The position numbers and the translations under genes are program-made. A stretch of 64,000 nt of DNA, from assembly GCA_009844425.1 (NCBI GenBank), contig VYBN01000034.1:62001-126000 (forward strand), in the 5' to 3' direction. How positions within the stretch are numbered: position 1 is the stretch's first letter; every line of letters begins with the position of its first letter. Positions 1 to 7,865 of the stretch are shown one piece after another. This DNA is from Gammaproteobacteria bacterium. Its GTDB lineage: Bacteria; Pseudomonadota; Gammaproteobacteria; Steroidobacterales; Foliamicaceae. The notes beneath the pieces are model-generated. The model saw nothing but the letters and a program-made list of their open reading frames with translations. It ran no database searches and was not told the origin of the DNA.

Positions 1-1
1 G

Positions 2-298
2 CTCGGCCTGACAAAAATACAGCAGGATCAAGCGCAAGCGGCAGCGCGTGCAAAAGGACTCGACCGACCATCTGATTACGATTATCGTGAAGTTCGTCGG
101 AAGCCCCTGCTGATGGTTCATGTGCTTGGGCCGGTTGGATCGAGAGATCCTTCACACCGTGTTCCGGCCTTTGGCGTCAGCTTCCCACCCGGAGATTACG
201 AAACTGAGGTGGAAGTGGTCGCAAATACGGTCTGGATTGAGCGAATGCACAGCCACGCCGTTGATAGTCCCGACGACGAAGAAGACTATGACACCTAA
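2..298 (+). CDS. C-terminal fragment of a probable Z1-domain protein (partial, cut by window edge)
   Basis: The reading frame is already open at the left edge and runs 98 codons to a TAA at 296-298, so only the tail of a larger protein is visible. The tail is mixed charged and ends in an acidic stretch (DDEEDYDT). It contains no diagnostic motif by itself. The identity is inferred from context: in restriction-like islands with MORC-type ATPases, a Z1-domain helicase-like protein gene commonly stands directly before the DUF4420 nuclease and AIPR genes found here. Its last 11 bases overlap the start of the next gene, which suggests translational coupling. Any other large upstream protein of the same operon is possible. 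Confidence 0.45.
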   Translation, partial: LGLTKIQQDQAQAAARAKGLDRPSDYDYREVRRKPLLMVHVLGPVGSRDPSHRVPAFGVSFPPGDYETEVEVVANTVWIERMHSHAVDSPDDEEDYDT

Positions 299-1262
299 AT
301 CAACTCCTTGGGACGACATCGGAACACCGGGCGCGGACTACAACGTTCGTCTGATCGCAAACTCAAAACAGATTCCCCTCTATTGGGGCCGGGACTCCGA
401 AGGACATTGCCTGTTCATTGTGGAACTCAAGGGAGACCACTCCGCTCAGTTCACAAGAAGCAGAGCCAGCGTTCGCGGAATAAGGGTCGATCTTCGCTCC
501 CTCGGCTCGACAGAAACTCAAGGACTTGTTCTCAAGCTGGAGCAACATGTGGACAAGGATCTGTTTCTGGGCCTGTGCAACACCCTGTCGGCAAGCCTTC
601 GCGAAGTGCCGGATTCCGCTGGCGCTCTGTCAGTGACCCTGACTCACCTCGGGCGCTGGAGGACTTTTCTCGCCAGCCGGCGACTCCGTCTGCTTTCTCG
701 TGAGGAAATTTACGGACTGTTTGCGGAACTGCAGTTTCTGCGGCTGCTCTATGAAGAGCATCTTTCAGAAGAAGCAACCTTGGATGCCTGGTGCGGACCT
801 GATGGTGCCCACCAGGATTTCATATTCGGCAATACAGCTGTCGAAATCAAGGCGCTATCCGGGAAGGAGCGCAGTATGGTGCGGATCTCCTCAGAGGATC
901 AGCTTGAGGCACTTTGCGACAAACTTTTTCTGAGAGTCTTCCGTCTGAATGCTATTTCGGAGTCGGATCATGCTCTCTCACTGAATGAGGCTGTACGGCA
1001 GGTCGCAGGAGAGCTGTCAGCCGCATCGGCTCTTGAAAAGTTCTTTACTCAGTTGGCCGCATATGGCTATGTGGAATTACGCGAATATGATGAACCCCGG
1101 CTCGTTGTCACAGGACAGAGAACTTACCGGGTCACCGAAGAATTTCCGCGCATCGTCCGCTCACAATTGCCTGACGGTCTGACGCGTGTGGGATATGCAA
1201 TTGAGCTGGAGTCAATCGCAGAGTTTGAATGCGAAACGGCTGAAGTATGGAGGGATGCCTGA
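288..1262 (+). CDS. PD-(D/E)XK motif nuclease, DUF4420-like, of a defence operon
   Basis: A 324-residue protein starting at ATG 288 (MTPKSTPWDD). A longer in-frame start at 120 lies inside the upstream gene and is unlikely. The centre shows a restriction-endonuclease core: a helix with E147 (FAELQFL), D177 in HQDFIF and E186-I-K188 in AVEIKAL, followed by a conserved-looking ISSEDQL segment. This matches the D...ExK active site of the PD-(D/E)XK fold, so the likely role is DNA cleavage in phage defence. It overlaps the upstream gene by 11 bases and the downstream AIPR start by 8. The GC content is visibly lower than in the core genes further right, which fits horizontal transfer. Confidence 0.8.
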   Translation: MTPKSTPWDDIGTPGADYNVRLIANSKQIPLYWGRDSEGHCLFIVELKGDHSAQFTRSRASVRGIRVDLRSLGSTETQGLVLKLEQHVDKDLFLGLCNTLSASLREVPDSAGALSVTLTHLGRWRTFLASRRLRLLSREEIYGLFAELQFLRLLYEEHLSEEATLDAWCGPDGAHQDFIFGNTAVEIKALSGKERSMVRISSEDQLEALCDKLFLRVFRLNAISESDHALSLNEAVRQVAGELSAASALEKFFTQLAAYGYVELREYDEPRLVVTGQRTYRVTEEFPRIVRSQLPDGLTRVGYAIELESIAEFECETAEVWRDA

Positions 1263-3336
1263 ATTGGAAATCACTACGCAGGAGTTTTTCCACGATCTGA
1301 AACAGGACCTGATGGCCGGTGCGGAAGCAAACAGTGCTTTTCAGTTGGCTGAATTCATGAATGTTGTGGCCAACGAACTGACGGAAACAGGATTTATTGA
1401 AGGTTTTGAATTCTGCCATTACCGCGCTCAGCGTGGAGTGCGCGTTGATGGATACTGGTTTACCGACGACGGCAACCTGGATTTGTTCATTGCCGATTTT
1501 GACAGCCGCACCGAATTAGCCACGCTGACTCAAACCAATGTCCTGACTATTTTCAAACGTCTGGCGAATTTTCTGGAAGCCAGCAAGGAAAAAGAGCTTC
1601 ATCGAGGCCTTGAAGAGACATCACCTGAGTACGGACTTGCCCGCGATATTGCGGACCGGAACAGTCAGATCCGGCAGGCTCGCTTTTTGCTTTTTTCAGA
1701 ACGAACACTCAGCGAGCGGCTGCAGGCTCTGGAAGACGATTCGGTTGCGGGTGTCCCGATAAGCTATCACGTCTGGGACGTGTCCCGGCTCCACCGCCAG
1801 CAGTCTTCCAGGGGGCACAAGGAAGCACTTGATCTCGACCTGGTGGACATGTTCGGAGATGGAGTTTCCTGTCTGCGCGCTCACTTTGGCAGAGATGCGT
1901 ACCCGTCCTATCTGATCGTAATACCGGGAGAAATACTCTCGCGGCTTTACGACAAGTACGGGTCGCGATTGCTTGAGCAAAACGTGCGCACCTTCCTTCA
2001 GGCGCGCGGCAAGGTCAACAAGGGCATCCGCACCACTATCCTTGCAGAACCCGGCATGTTCTTCGCCTACAACAACGGAATTACGGCTACGGCACAGGAG
2101 GTGGAGACCCGAACAACAGATTCGGGACTGCAGATCACTCGTATCCTGGACCTTCAGATCGTGAATGGTGGCCAGACTACCGCTTCCCTTTTCCACACTG
2201 CACGAAGGGACAACGCGTCGCTCGAGCAGGTTTTCGTGCAGATGAAGCTCTCTGTCGTCGACAGCGAAGACAGCGAACAGGTTGTTCCCCGCATTTCGGA
2301 ATATGCCAACACCCAAAACAGGGTGAACGCCGCTGACTTTTTCTCGAATCATCCGTTTCACAGGAGAATGGAAGAATTTTCAAGGCGAATCTGGGCACCC
2401 GCGCAACAAGGCGCGCAACGTGAAACGAAATGGTTCTACGAAAGAGCGCGGGGACAGTACGCTGATGCTCAATCCAAGCTTACACGGGCTGGACGGCGGC
2501 GATTCAAGGCGGAGTATCCGCGGCTACAGATGTTCACCAAAACCGACCTCGCCAAGTTCGAGAACGTCTGGGAAGATCACCCGAAGTGGGTGAATCTGGG
2601 CGCACAGAAGAACTTTGCTCGCTTTGCGAACCGTATAGGAAAGGAATGGGTCAAGTCGCGGGAGAGTTTCAACGAACTCTATTTTCGTCGCGCCATCGCG
2701 CGGGGCATCATGTTTCGGCGAACCGAGAGGCTCGTTTCCAGTCAGTCCTGGTACAACGGTGGCTACCGAGCCAATATTGTCGCCTACGCAATAGCCGCGA
2801 TCAGCGAAATCTGCAAACAGCGCAACCAGGAGGTGGATTTCATGAGTATCTGGAACACGCAGATGCTAAATCCATCCTTGATTGACGCTCTCACGGCTTC
2901 CTCCCTGTTCGCAAATGAATATATCACGCAACCACCACCGGGAGTTGCGAACATTACGGAGTGGTGCAAGAAGGATGCGTGCTGGCAGAGGATTCAGGCG
3001 CAGGTCAAGCAATTGGAATCGAAGCTTACACAGGCTTTTTGGGACGACCTCGTTTCGCTTGAGGAGCACAAGGAGGAAGCGCGGAACGCAAAGAAAACAC
3101 AGAAAATCGATGACGGAATCGCCCTGCAGCAACAGGTGTTCGACGTTCCCGTCAAGGATTGGACGCTCATCCTGGAGCAGGGAATGAAAAAGAAAATCCT
3201 CACGCCAAAGGAGGTGGGAATCCTCCGAATCGCACAGCAGATACCGGCCAGGATTCCGTCAGAAAAGCAGAGTGCCGTGCTCATTGAGGTGCTCGAAAAG
3301 GCGAGAGCGGAAGGGATATCAATCGCTAATGCTTGA
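1255..3336 (+). CDS. AIPR family (abortive infection phage resistance) protein
   Basis: A 693-residue protein from ATG 1255. The purine-rich GGAGGG at 1249-1254 directly abuts this ATG, so TTG 1264, about nine bases further on, may be the true start. The N-terminal region has the RVDGYW...LDLFIADF strand pattern typical of AIPR proteins. The family signature follows: KGIRTTI, then FFAYNNGITATA near residue 273 and QIVNGGQTTAS near 303. The C-terminal third is charged and helical. AIPR proteins (PF10592) were named from phage abortive-infection loci and often accompany Z1 and DUF4420 genes; their biochemical activity is poorly known. The gene overlaps the end of the nuclease gene and is followed after 48 bp by an ATPase gene, all on the same strand. 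Confidence 0.88.
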   Translation: MPELEITTQEFFHDLKQDLMAGAEANSAFQLAEFMNVVANELTETGFIEGFEFCHYRAQRGVRVDGYWFTDDGNLDLFIADFDSRTELATLTQTNVLTIFKRLANFLEASKEKELHRGLEETSPEYGLARDIADRNSQIRQARFLLFSERTLSERLQALEDDSVAGVPISYHVWDVSRLHRQQSSRGHKEALDLDLVDMFGDGVSCLRAHFGRDAYPSYLIVIPGEILSRLYDKYGSRLLEQNVRTFLQARGKVNKGIRTTILAEPGMFFAYNNGITATAQEVETRTTDSGLQITRILDLQIVNGGQTTASLFHTARRDNASLEQVFVQMKLSVVDSEDSEQVVPRISEYANTQNRVNAADFFSNHPFHRRMEEFSRRIWAPAQQGAQRETKWFYERARGQYADAQSKLTRAGRRRFKAEYPRLQMFTKTDLAKFENVWEDHPKWVNLGAQKNFARFANRIGKEWVKSRESFNELYFRRAIARGIMFRRTERLVSSQSWYNGGYRANIVAYAIAAISEICKQRNQEVDFMSIWNTQMLNPSLIDALTASSLFANEYITQPPPGVANITEWCKKDACWQRIQAQVKQLESKLTQAFWDDLVSLEEHKEEARNAKKTQKIDDGIALQQQVFDVPVKDWTLILEQGMKKKILTPKEVGILRIAQQIPARIPSEKQSAVLIEVLEKARAEGISIANA

Positions 3337-3384
3337 CTTGTGCTGGCAGTCATGGCGAATAGGGGTGAGACAATGGGGGCCACC

Positions 3385-4524
3385 ATGAAGATCCGCAAAT
3401 TGCACCTGCGCAACTGGAAGAACTTCCTAGATGCGGAAGTTTCGGTCACGGATCGTGTCTTCCTGGTAGGCCCAAACGCCTCGGGAAAATCCAACCTTCT
3501 TGATTCTCTGCGGTTTTTGCGCGATCTCGCCTCGGCAGGCGGCGGCTTTCGAGAGGCTGTGCGGCGGCGCGGCGGCGTAGGCGCTATTCGTTGCCTGTCA
3601 GCACGCCGGAAACCGGACATTGAAGTCCGTGTCGAGCTGCACGACGAAAAAGAAGGTTCTCAATGGACCTATGGAATCGTTTTCTCGCAGGACAATCGGA
3701 GCCGACCGCTTCTCCGCAGGGAACGTGTTACCCGGAACAGCAATCTGATCGTCGATCGTCCTGACCAGGAGGATGATGCTGACCGCACGCGCCTCACACA
3801 GACTTATCTGGAGCAAGTAAACGTCAACAAGCAGTTCCGCGCTCTGGCTGATTTCTTCATATCAATCAAATACCTGCACATTGTCCCGCAATTGGTCCGT
3901 GAACCCGATCGTTCGATTGGGCGAACCAACGATCCTTTCGGTGGAGATTTCCTGGAGCAGATAACAAAAACACACACGCGAACGCGCGATGCGCGTCTAA
4001 AGCGCATACGTCAGGCGCTTGGCGTCGCTTTGCCGCAACTGGAGGAGATTGATCTCCAGCGAGATAACCGCGGCCAGCCGCACCTGCGCGGCAAGTACCA
4101 GCACTGGCGGCCGCGAGGCGCCTGGCAAACGGAAGAGCAATTCTCGGACGGGACATTACGGCTTATGGGACTCTTGTGGGCAATCATGGAAAAGGGTGGC
4201 CCCTTGCTTCTTGAGGAACCGGAACTTTCGTTGCATCCCGAGATCGTTCGCGCACTGCCACAGATGCTGGCCAGGGTTCAGCGAAAATCCAATCGGCAGA
4301 TACTTCTCAGCACTCACTCGCCCGATCTGCTGCGCGATGAGGGAATTGGGCTTGACGAAACACTGCTGATTACTCCGGGCAAGGAAGGCGCCTCGATAAG
4401 ATCGGCATCAGCCATTAGCGAGGCGCAGTATCTGCTGGAAGGCGGACTTACGCTTGCCGATATCGTGATCCCCAAAACCCGGCCAGCGCAGGTGGAGCAG
4501 CTGGCCTTATTCGAGGGCGCCTGA
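3385..4524 (+). CDS. AAA_21/RecF-like ATPase of a defence operon
   Basis: A 379-residue protein, start chosen at ATG 3385 (MKIRKLHLRN), where the usual SMC/RecF-like N-terminal strand begins; in-frame ATGs upstream (3340, 3352, 3373) give a poor N-terminus. Walker A is GPNASGKS at 29-36. An ABC-type signature-like QFSDGTLRLMGLLWAI precedes Walker B PLLLEEPELSLHPE near residue 273-286, and the H-loop STHSPDLL lies near 309-316. The lack of a long coiled coil and the compact size match AAA_21 family ATPases that pair with small effectors in phage defence, such as OLD-like systems and AriA of PARIS. It lies 48 bp after the AIPR gene and 7 bp before a TOPRIM-like gene, its likely partner. Confidence 0.85.
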   Translation: MKIRKLHLRNWKNFLDAEVSVTDRVFLVGPNASGKSNLLDSLRFLRDLASAGGGFREAVRRRGGVGAIRCLSARRKPDIEVRVELHDEKEGSQWTYGIVFSQDNRSRPLLRRERVTRNSNLIVDRPDQEDDADRTRLTQTYLEQVNVNKQFRALADFFISIKYLHIVPQLVREPDRSIGRTNDPFGGDFLEQITKTHTRTRDARLKRIRQALGVALPQLEEIDLQRDNRGQPHLRGKYQHWRPRGAWQTEEQFSDGTLRLMGLLWAIMEKGGPLLLEEPELSLHPEIVRALPQMLARVQRKSNRQILLSTHSPDLLRDEGIGLDETLLITPGKEGASIRSASAISEAQYLLEGGLTLADIVIPKTRPAQVEQLALFEGA

Positions 4525-4531
4525 GCCTGCG

Positions 4532-5161
4532 ATGTCCGTGACCATCTCCGCGGCAGTCGAAGGCGCTGTTGACGAGGCAGTGGTGCGAAAGCTGGTTGCC
4601 CATGCGGGAGGGCAAACCGGCGGTGTGTACGGGAAAAACGGCAAACCCGATCTGCTTCAAAAACTTGACGGCTACAACAATGCCGCCCGGCACGCACCGT
4701 GGATAGTGCTTGTCGATCTTAACGGTGATGCGGAATGCGCTCCGTCCATACTCAATGACTGGGCGCCCGCGCCTGCTCCCACACTTTGTTTTCGCATCGC
4801 AGTGCGCGAAGTGGAATCCTGGCTGATCGCGGATGCGCCAACATTCGCTAAGTATCTGAGTATCCGGCCAGGGAACCTGCCGTCAGAGCCCGAAAACCTG
4901 GAACAACCAAAGGACACGGTCGTCAATCTTGCGCGCCGCTCGCAACGTCGATTCATCCGCCAGGACATGGTCCCGCGGGAAGGCAGCGGGCGGCGTGTCG
5001 GTCCTGCGTATGCGTCAAGGCTTATCGAATACATCAAATGGCACTGGCGGCCCAACGCCGCTGCGCAGCGATCCGATAGCCTGCGCCGCGCCATCGCATG
5101 CATAGAGAAACTCGTTACGAACACGCGGCGCCAGGAAACCGGCAGCGAGAAAAATCCTTGA
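4532..5161 (+). CDS. TOPRIM-like DUF4276-type protein, putative effector of the adjacent ATPase
   Basis: A 209-residue protein. Its acidic layout resembles a TOPRIM fold: E10 in SAAVEGAVDE, then D62 and D66 in WIVLVDLNGD, then REVESWLIAD with E93, E95 and D101. DUF4276 and RloB-like proteins show the same REvEaW.lAD segment, and TOPRIM proteins paired with AAA ATPases act as nucleases in several defence systems. The assignment to a specific family is from pattern, not from a search. It starts 7 bp after the ATPase stop, so the two form an evident couple. Its stop lies 2 bp from the stop of the convergent amidohydrolase gene, so no terminator fits between them. Confidence 0.65.
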   Translation: MSVTISAAVEGAVDEAVVRKLVAHAGGQTGGVYGKNGKPDLLQKLDGYNNAARHAPWIVLVDLNGDAECAPSILNDWAPAPAPTLCFRIAVREVESWLIADAPTFAKYLSIRPGNLPSEPENLEQPKDTVVNLARRSQRRFIRQDMVPREGSGRRVGPAYASRLIEYIKWHWRPNAAAQRSDSLRRAIACIEKLVTNTRRQETGSEKNP

Positions 5162-5163
5162 CG

Positions 5164-6336
5164 CTAACCGATTATCGGGCTTCCATCCTGGATGATGATT
5201 CTTTCGGCGGGGCGGCGCGACAGGATGTCGTTAAAATCCGTCCCCCGCACCAGCACCAGGTTGGCGGGCTCGCCGGCGCGCGGCTTTGAGCGGCCGTCGC
5301 AGACCGATTTCACCAGCGCCGAGATTGAATCCAGCTGCGCGCCCAGCATGCCGGCATGCAGCGTGTCCAGCAAATCCGCATCGCCGTAAGGATAAAAAGC
5401 ATCGCGGACGTTGTCGCTGGCAAAACGCAGCTCGATGCCCGCGCCGAGCAGCTCATGGACGCAGGTCAGGCCGCGTTGCCGCGGCGTGCCGGCTCCCCGG
5501 TCCTGCAGGTAAAGGTTGGTGAGCGGCAGCGCAATCACTTCGATTTGCGCCCGCAGCAGTTTTTCGATGATCTTGTTGCGCGCCGCGGGCTCCAGCATGG
5601 CCAGGGCGCAGCCGTGGCTGAGCGTGACCTTCCCCTGCAGGCCATTGCTGATAACCGCATCTGCCAGATACTCCACGGATGCCTGATAAGGACTCAGGTG
5701 CTCGTCCTGATGCAGGTCGAGGGGCGCGTCCTGTTCGATGGCCAACTCGATAAGGGCGTCGATCGAGCGCTTCGGCTCGGCATACAGCGCCGGGGCGGCG
5801 CCGATGAGCCTGGCGCCTGCGGCCAGCGCCGCCGCAATCAGACTCCGGGCGGTGGGGGTTGCCGGGTCCAGCCGCTGCGTAGCAAAGGCAACCACCTCGA
5901 TTTGCATCTTCGCGGCCATGTCCGCCGCGGCATCCAGGGTGCCTTGCACCGCTGCCAGGCGGGTTGAGCTATCGAGGTCGGCATGGGTGCGGATGCCGGT
6001 GGTGCCGTGGGAAAAAGCCCGATGAAACAGCTTGCGCGCATGCAAGCGGTATTGATCGCGGCCAAAGCCGCCGAGCATTTCCAGGGTCAGGGCAACGGCA
6101 TGCTCGAAGGAATCGGGTTTGCCTCCCGCCAGGGTAAAGGCCCGGTTGGCGTGAACATGCTTATCGACCAGCGGCGGCAGGCAAACCCACTCGGCCGCCG
6201 CGTCGATCTCCCTGATTTCCGCTATTTTCCCATCGGATACGGCAATCTCCAGTACCTGATCCGAGCCTGGAAAGGCGACATTGCTGATGATCGCGCCACC
6301 GCCATTGCCGGAAATTGCGACGAGGTTGGCAGGCAT
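5164..6336 (-). CDS. Cytosine-deaminase-like amidohydrolase
   Basis: A 390-residue metal-dependent hydrolase of the amidohydrolase superfamily, closest in pattern to CodA and isocytosine or isopropylammelide hydrolases. Metal ligands are visible in order: H60-V-H62 (DKHVHANRAF), H209 with E212 (DLHQDEH), H241 (LSHGCAL) and D308 (ASDNVRD). Such enzymes deaminate or hydrolyse amino-substituted cyclic amidines. It is the last gene of the minus-strand catabolic cluster, separated from the hydantoinase-like gene by a 179-bp gap, so it may have its own promoter. The substrate cannot be read from the sequence; the neighbourhood argues against simple pyrimidine salvage. No signal peptide is seen, so it is probably cytoplasmic. 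Confidence 0.8.
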   Translation of the reverse strand: MPANLVAISGNGGGAIISNVAFPGSDQVLEIAVSDGKIAEIREIDAAAEWVCLPPLVDKHVHANRAFTLAGGKPDSFEHAVALTLEMLGGFGRDQYRLHARKLFHRAFSHGTTGIRTHADLDSSTRLAAVQGTLDAAADMAAKMQIEVVAFATQRLDPATPTARSLIAAALAAGARLIGAAPALYAEPKRSIDALIELAIEQDAPLDLHQDEHLSPYQASVEYLADAVISNGLQGKVTLSHGCALAMLEPAARNKIIEKLLRAQIEVIALPLTNLYLQDRGAGTPRQRGLTCVHELLGAGIELRFASDNVRDAFYPYGDADLLDTLHAGMLGAQLDSISALVKSVCDGRSKPRAGEPANLVLVRGTDFNDILSRRPAERIIIQDGSPIIG

Positions 6337-6515
6337 CGCTGTTCCCGACGCCTGCTAGTGTGCTGCTCTGGAAATAACTACCATCATTCGCGGCCCTGTT
6401 TCCTCCCCGGCTGCGTTGCTCCTCCTTGTGCGGGGCCTGCCACGCTGCATCGTCGCGCCTTGCCAGGAAGAAAACATGCCTCGCGCCTTATCGCAGTTGC
6501 TCACGGGGCAGGACA
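6337..6515. other. Intergenic gap inside the catabolic cluster with an imperfect hairpin
   Basis: The 179 bp between the two amidohydrolase genes is the only sizeable gap in the cluster. Its two halves contain TTTCCTCCCC (about 6399-6408) and GGAAGAAAAC (about 6467-6476), the ends of a long imperfect stem. Several GCCTTG/CAAGGC-like pairs lie between. Short reading frames across it have no credible product. It could be a repeat, a processing site or the promoter region for the last gene; nothing more can be supported. Confidence 0.3.
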
Positions 6516-7865
6516 CTAGCCGGCGGGGCGGGTGATGCAAACGCCTTGGCCTTGCTGCTGATCGTCGATTTCGCCGTTTTCATAAACGACGCGCCCATTC
6601 GCAACCGTCGTCACGGGCCAGCCCTTCAGCTTCATCCCTTCATAGATGCAGGTGCCGCGCCCTTCATGCTTGACTTCGCGTTCCTCGTCCAGATCGACCA
6701 GCACCATATCCGCATCGGTGTTGGGCTCCAGCGAGCCCTTGCGCGGGTAATAGCCGAACCGTTTGGCCGGAGCGTATGAATTCATTCGGACCAGCTGCTG
6801 CAGCGGCAGCCCCCGGTTGATGACCCCGTGCGTAAGCAGCAGCGGCAATTCCCAGGGAAAGCTGACCACCCCAGGGAACTCCGTCCACAAATCCTCGCCC
6901 TTCTTCGGCAGAAACGGCACGTGATCGCTGCCGATGGAATTGACCTTGTTCGCCAGCGCCCCCCGCCACAGCCATTCCAGCTGCTCACGATCACGCAGGG
7001 GCGGCGAAATTTTGGCCTTCATGTCCAGGTCTTCGTCGTAGCAGGTGCGGGTCAGGTAGTGCGGGCAGGTTTCCACGGTCACGTCTATGCCCTTAGCGCG
7101 CGCCTCCGCGGCCAGATCCGGGCCGGCGCCCACGGAGGTATGCACCAGCTGCAGGGCGCAGCCGGTGCGCTCGGCCAGAAAGATCATGCGCTTGATGGTT
7201 TCCACTTCGCAGAATGCGGGGCGCGATTCCGTGTAGGCGCCCAGATCCTGGCGCCCGGAGGCCAGCATGTCCTGCTTGAACCAGGAAGCGATGGCCGTGT
7301 TTTCGCAATGCACGGACACCACGCCCTGTGGGAGTTTGGCCACTTGCAGCATGGTTGCGTACACCCAGCCGTCATTGGCCGGCACGATCCCTATGGGATT
7401 GTCGGGCTCGTAGCCGAAATACAGCTTGAAGGATTGCACGCCGGTGTGTTCGACGATTTGCGGAATCTCGCGGATGTGCTCTTCGCGCTGAATGCCGAAG
7501 TGGAATCCGAAATCGATGCAGGCGTTTTGCTCGCCGACGCCTCGGCGTTCATCGTAAAACGGCAAATAGGATTCCTGCTTGTTGCGGATGTACAGGAAGA
7601 TGGTGGAGATGCCGCCGCGGGCCGCCTGGGCGGTTTCCGTGCGCATGTCCTCGTCGTAGGGATACGCCACCCCCAGGTGGCAATGCGTATCGATGACACC
7701 CGGAAACAGGCACAGGCCTTGCGCGTCGATGACCCGCTTTGCCTGCGGCAAGGCATCGTCGGCGCCGGTCATCAGGATCTTGCCGTCCTTCACGGCAACG
7801 CCGCCGAAGAACTCGCCTGAGTGGTCAACCACCCGGGCATTGCGAATCGCCAAGTCCGCCTTCAT
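6516..7865 (-). CDS. Dihydropyrimidinase/hydantoinase-like cyclic amidohydrolase
   Basis: A 449-residue protein starting at ATG 7865 (MKADLAIRNA), which overlaps the TGA of the upstream gene by 4 bp. The amidohydrolase binuclear centre is complete: H61-C-H63 in VIDTHCHLG, K147 in SFKLYFGYE as the probable carboxylated lysine, H186 in VSVHCENTA, H242 in LQLVHTSVG and D314 in IGSDHVPF. This matches D-hydantoinase, dihydropyrimidinase and allantoinase relatives, which open cyclic amide rings such as hydantoins or dihydropyrimidines. In this cluster it probably opens a ring made by the upstream oxidative enzymes. The exact substrate is unknown. It is the usual length for the family. Confidence 0.85.
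   Translation of the reverse strand: MKADLAIRNARVVDHSGEFFGGVAVKDGKILMTGADDALPQAKRVIDAQGLCLFPGVIDTHCHLGVAYPYDEDMRTETAQAARGGISTIFLYIRNKQESYLPFYDERRGVGEQNACIDFGFHFGIQREEHIREIPQIVEHTGVQSFKLYFGYEPDNPIGIVPANDGWVYATMLQVAKLPQGVVSVHCENTAIASWFKQDMLASGRQDLGAYTESRPAFCEVETIKRMIFLAERTGCALQLVHTSVGAGPDLAAEARAKGIDVTVETCPHYLTRTCYDEDLDMKAKISPPLRDREQLEWLWRGALANKVNSIGSDHVPFLPKKGEDLWTEFPGVVSFPWELPLLLTHGVINRGLPLQQLVRMNSYAPAKRFGYYPRKGSLEPNTDADMVLVDLDEEREVKHEGRGTCIYEGMKLKGWPVTTVANGRVVYENGEIDDQQQGQGVCITRPAG

Noticed and set aside
120..287. Upstream extension of the PD-(D/E)XK gene
   Set aside because: It would lie almost wholly inside the preceding gene; ATG 288 gives the usual overlap and N-terminus.
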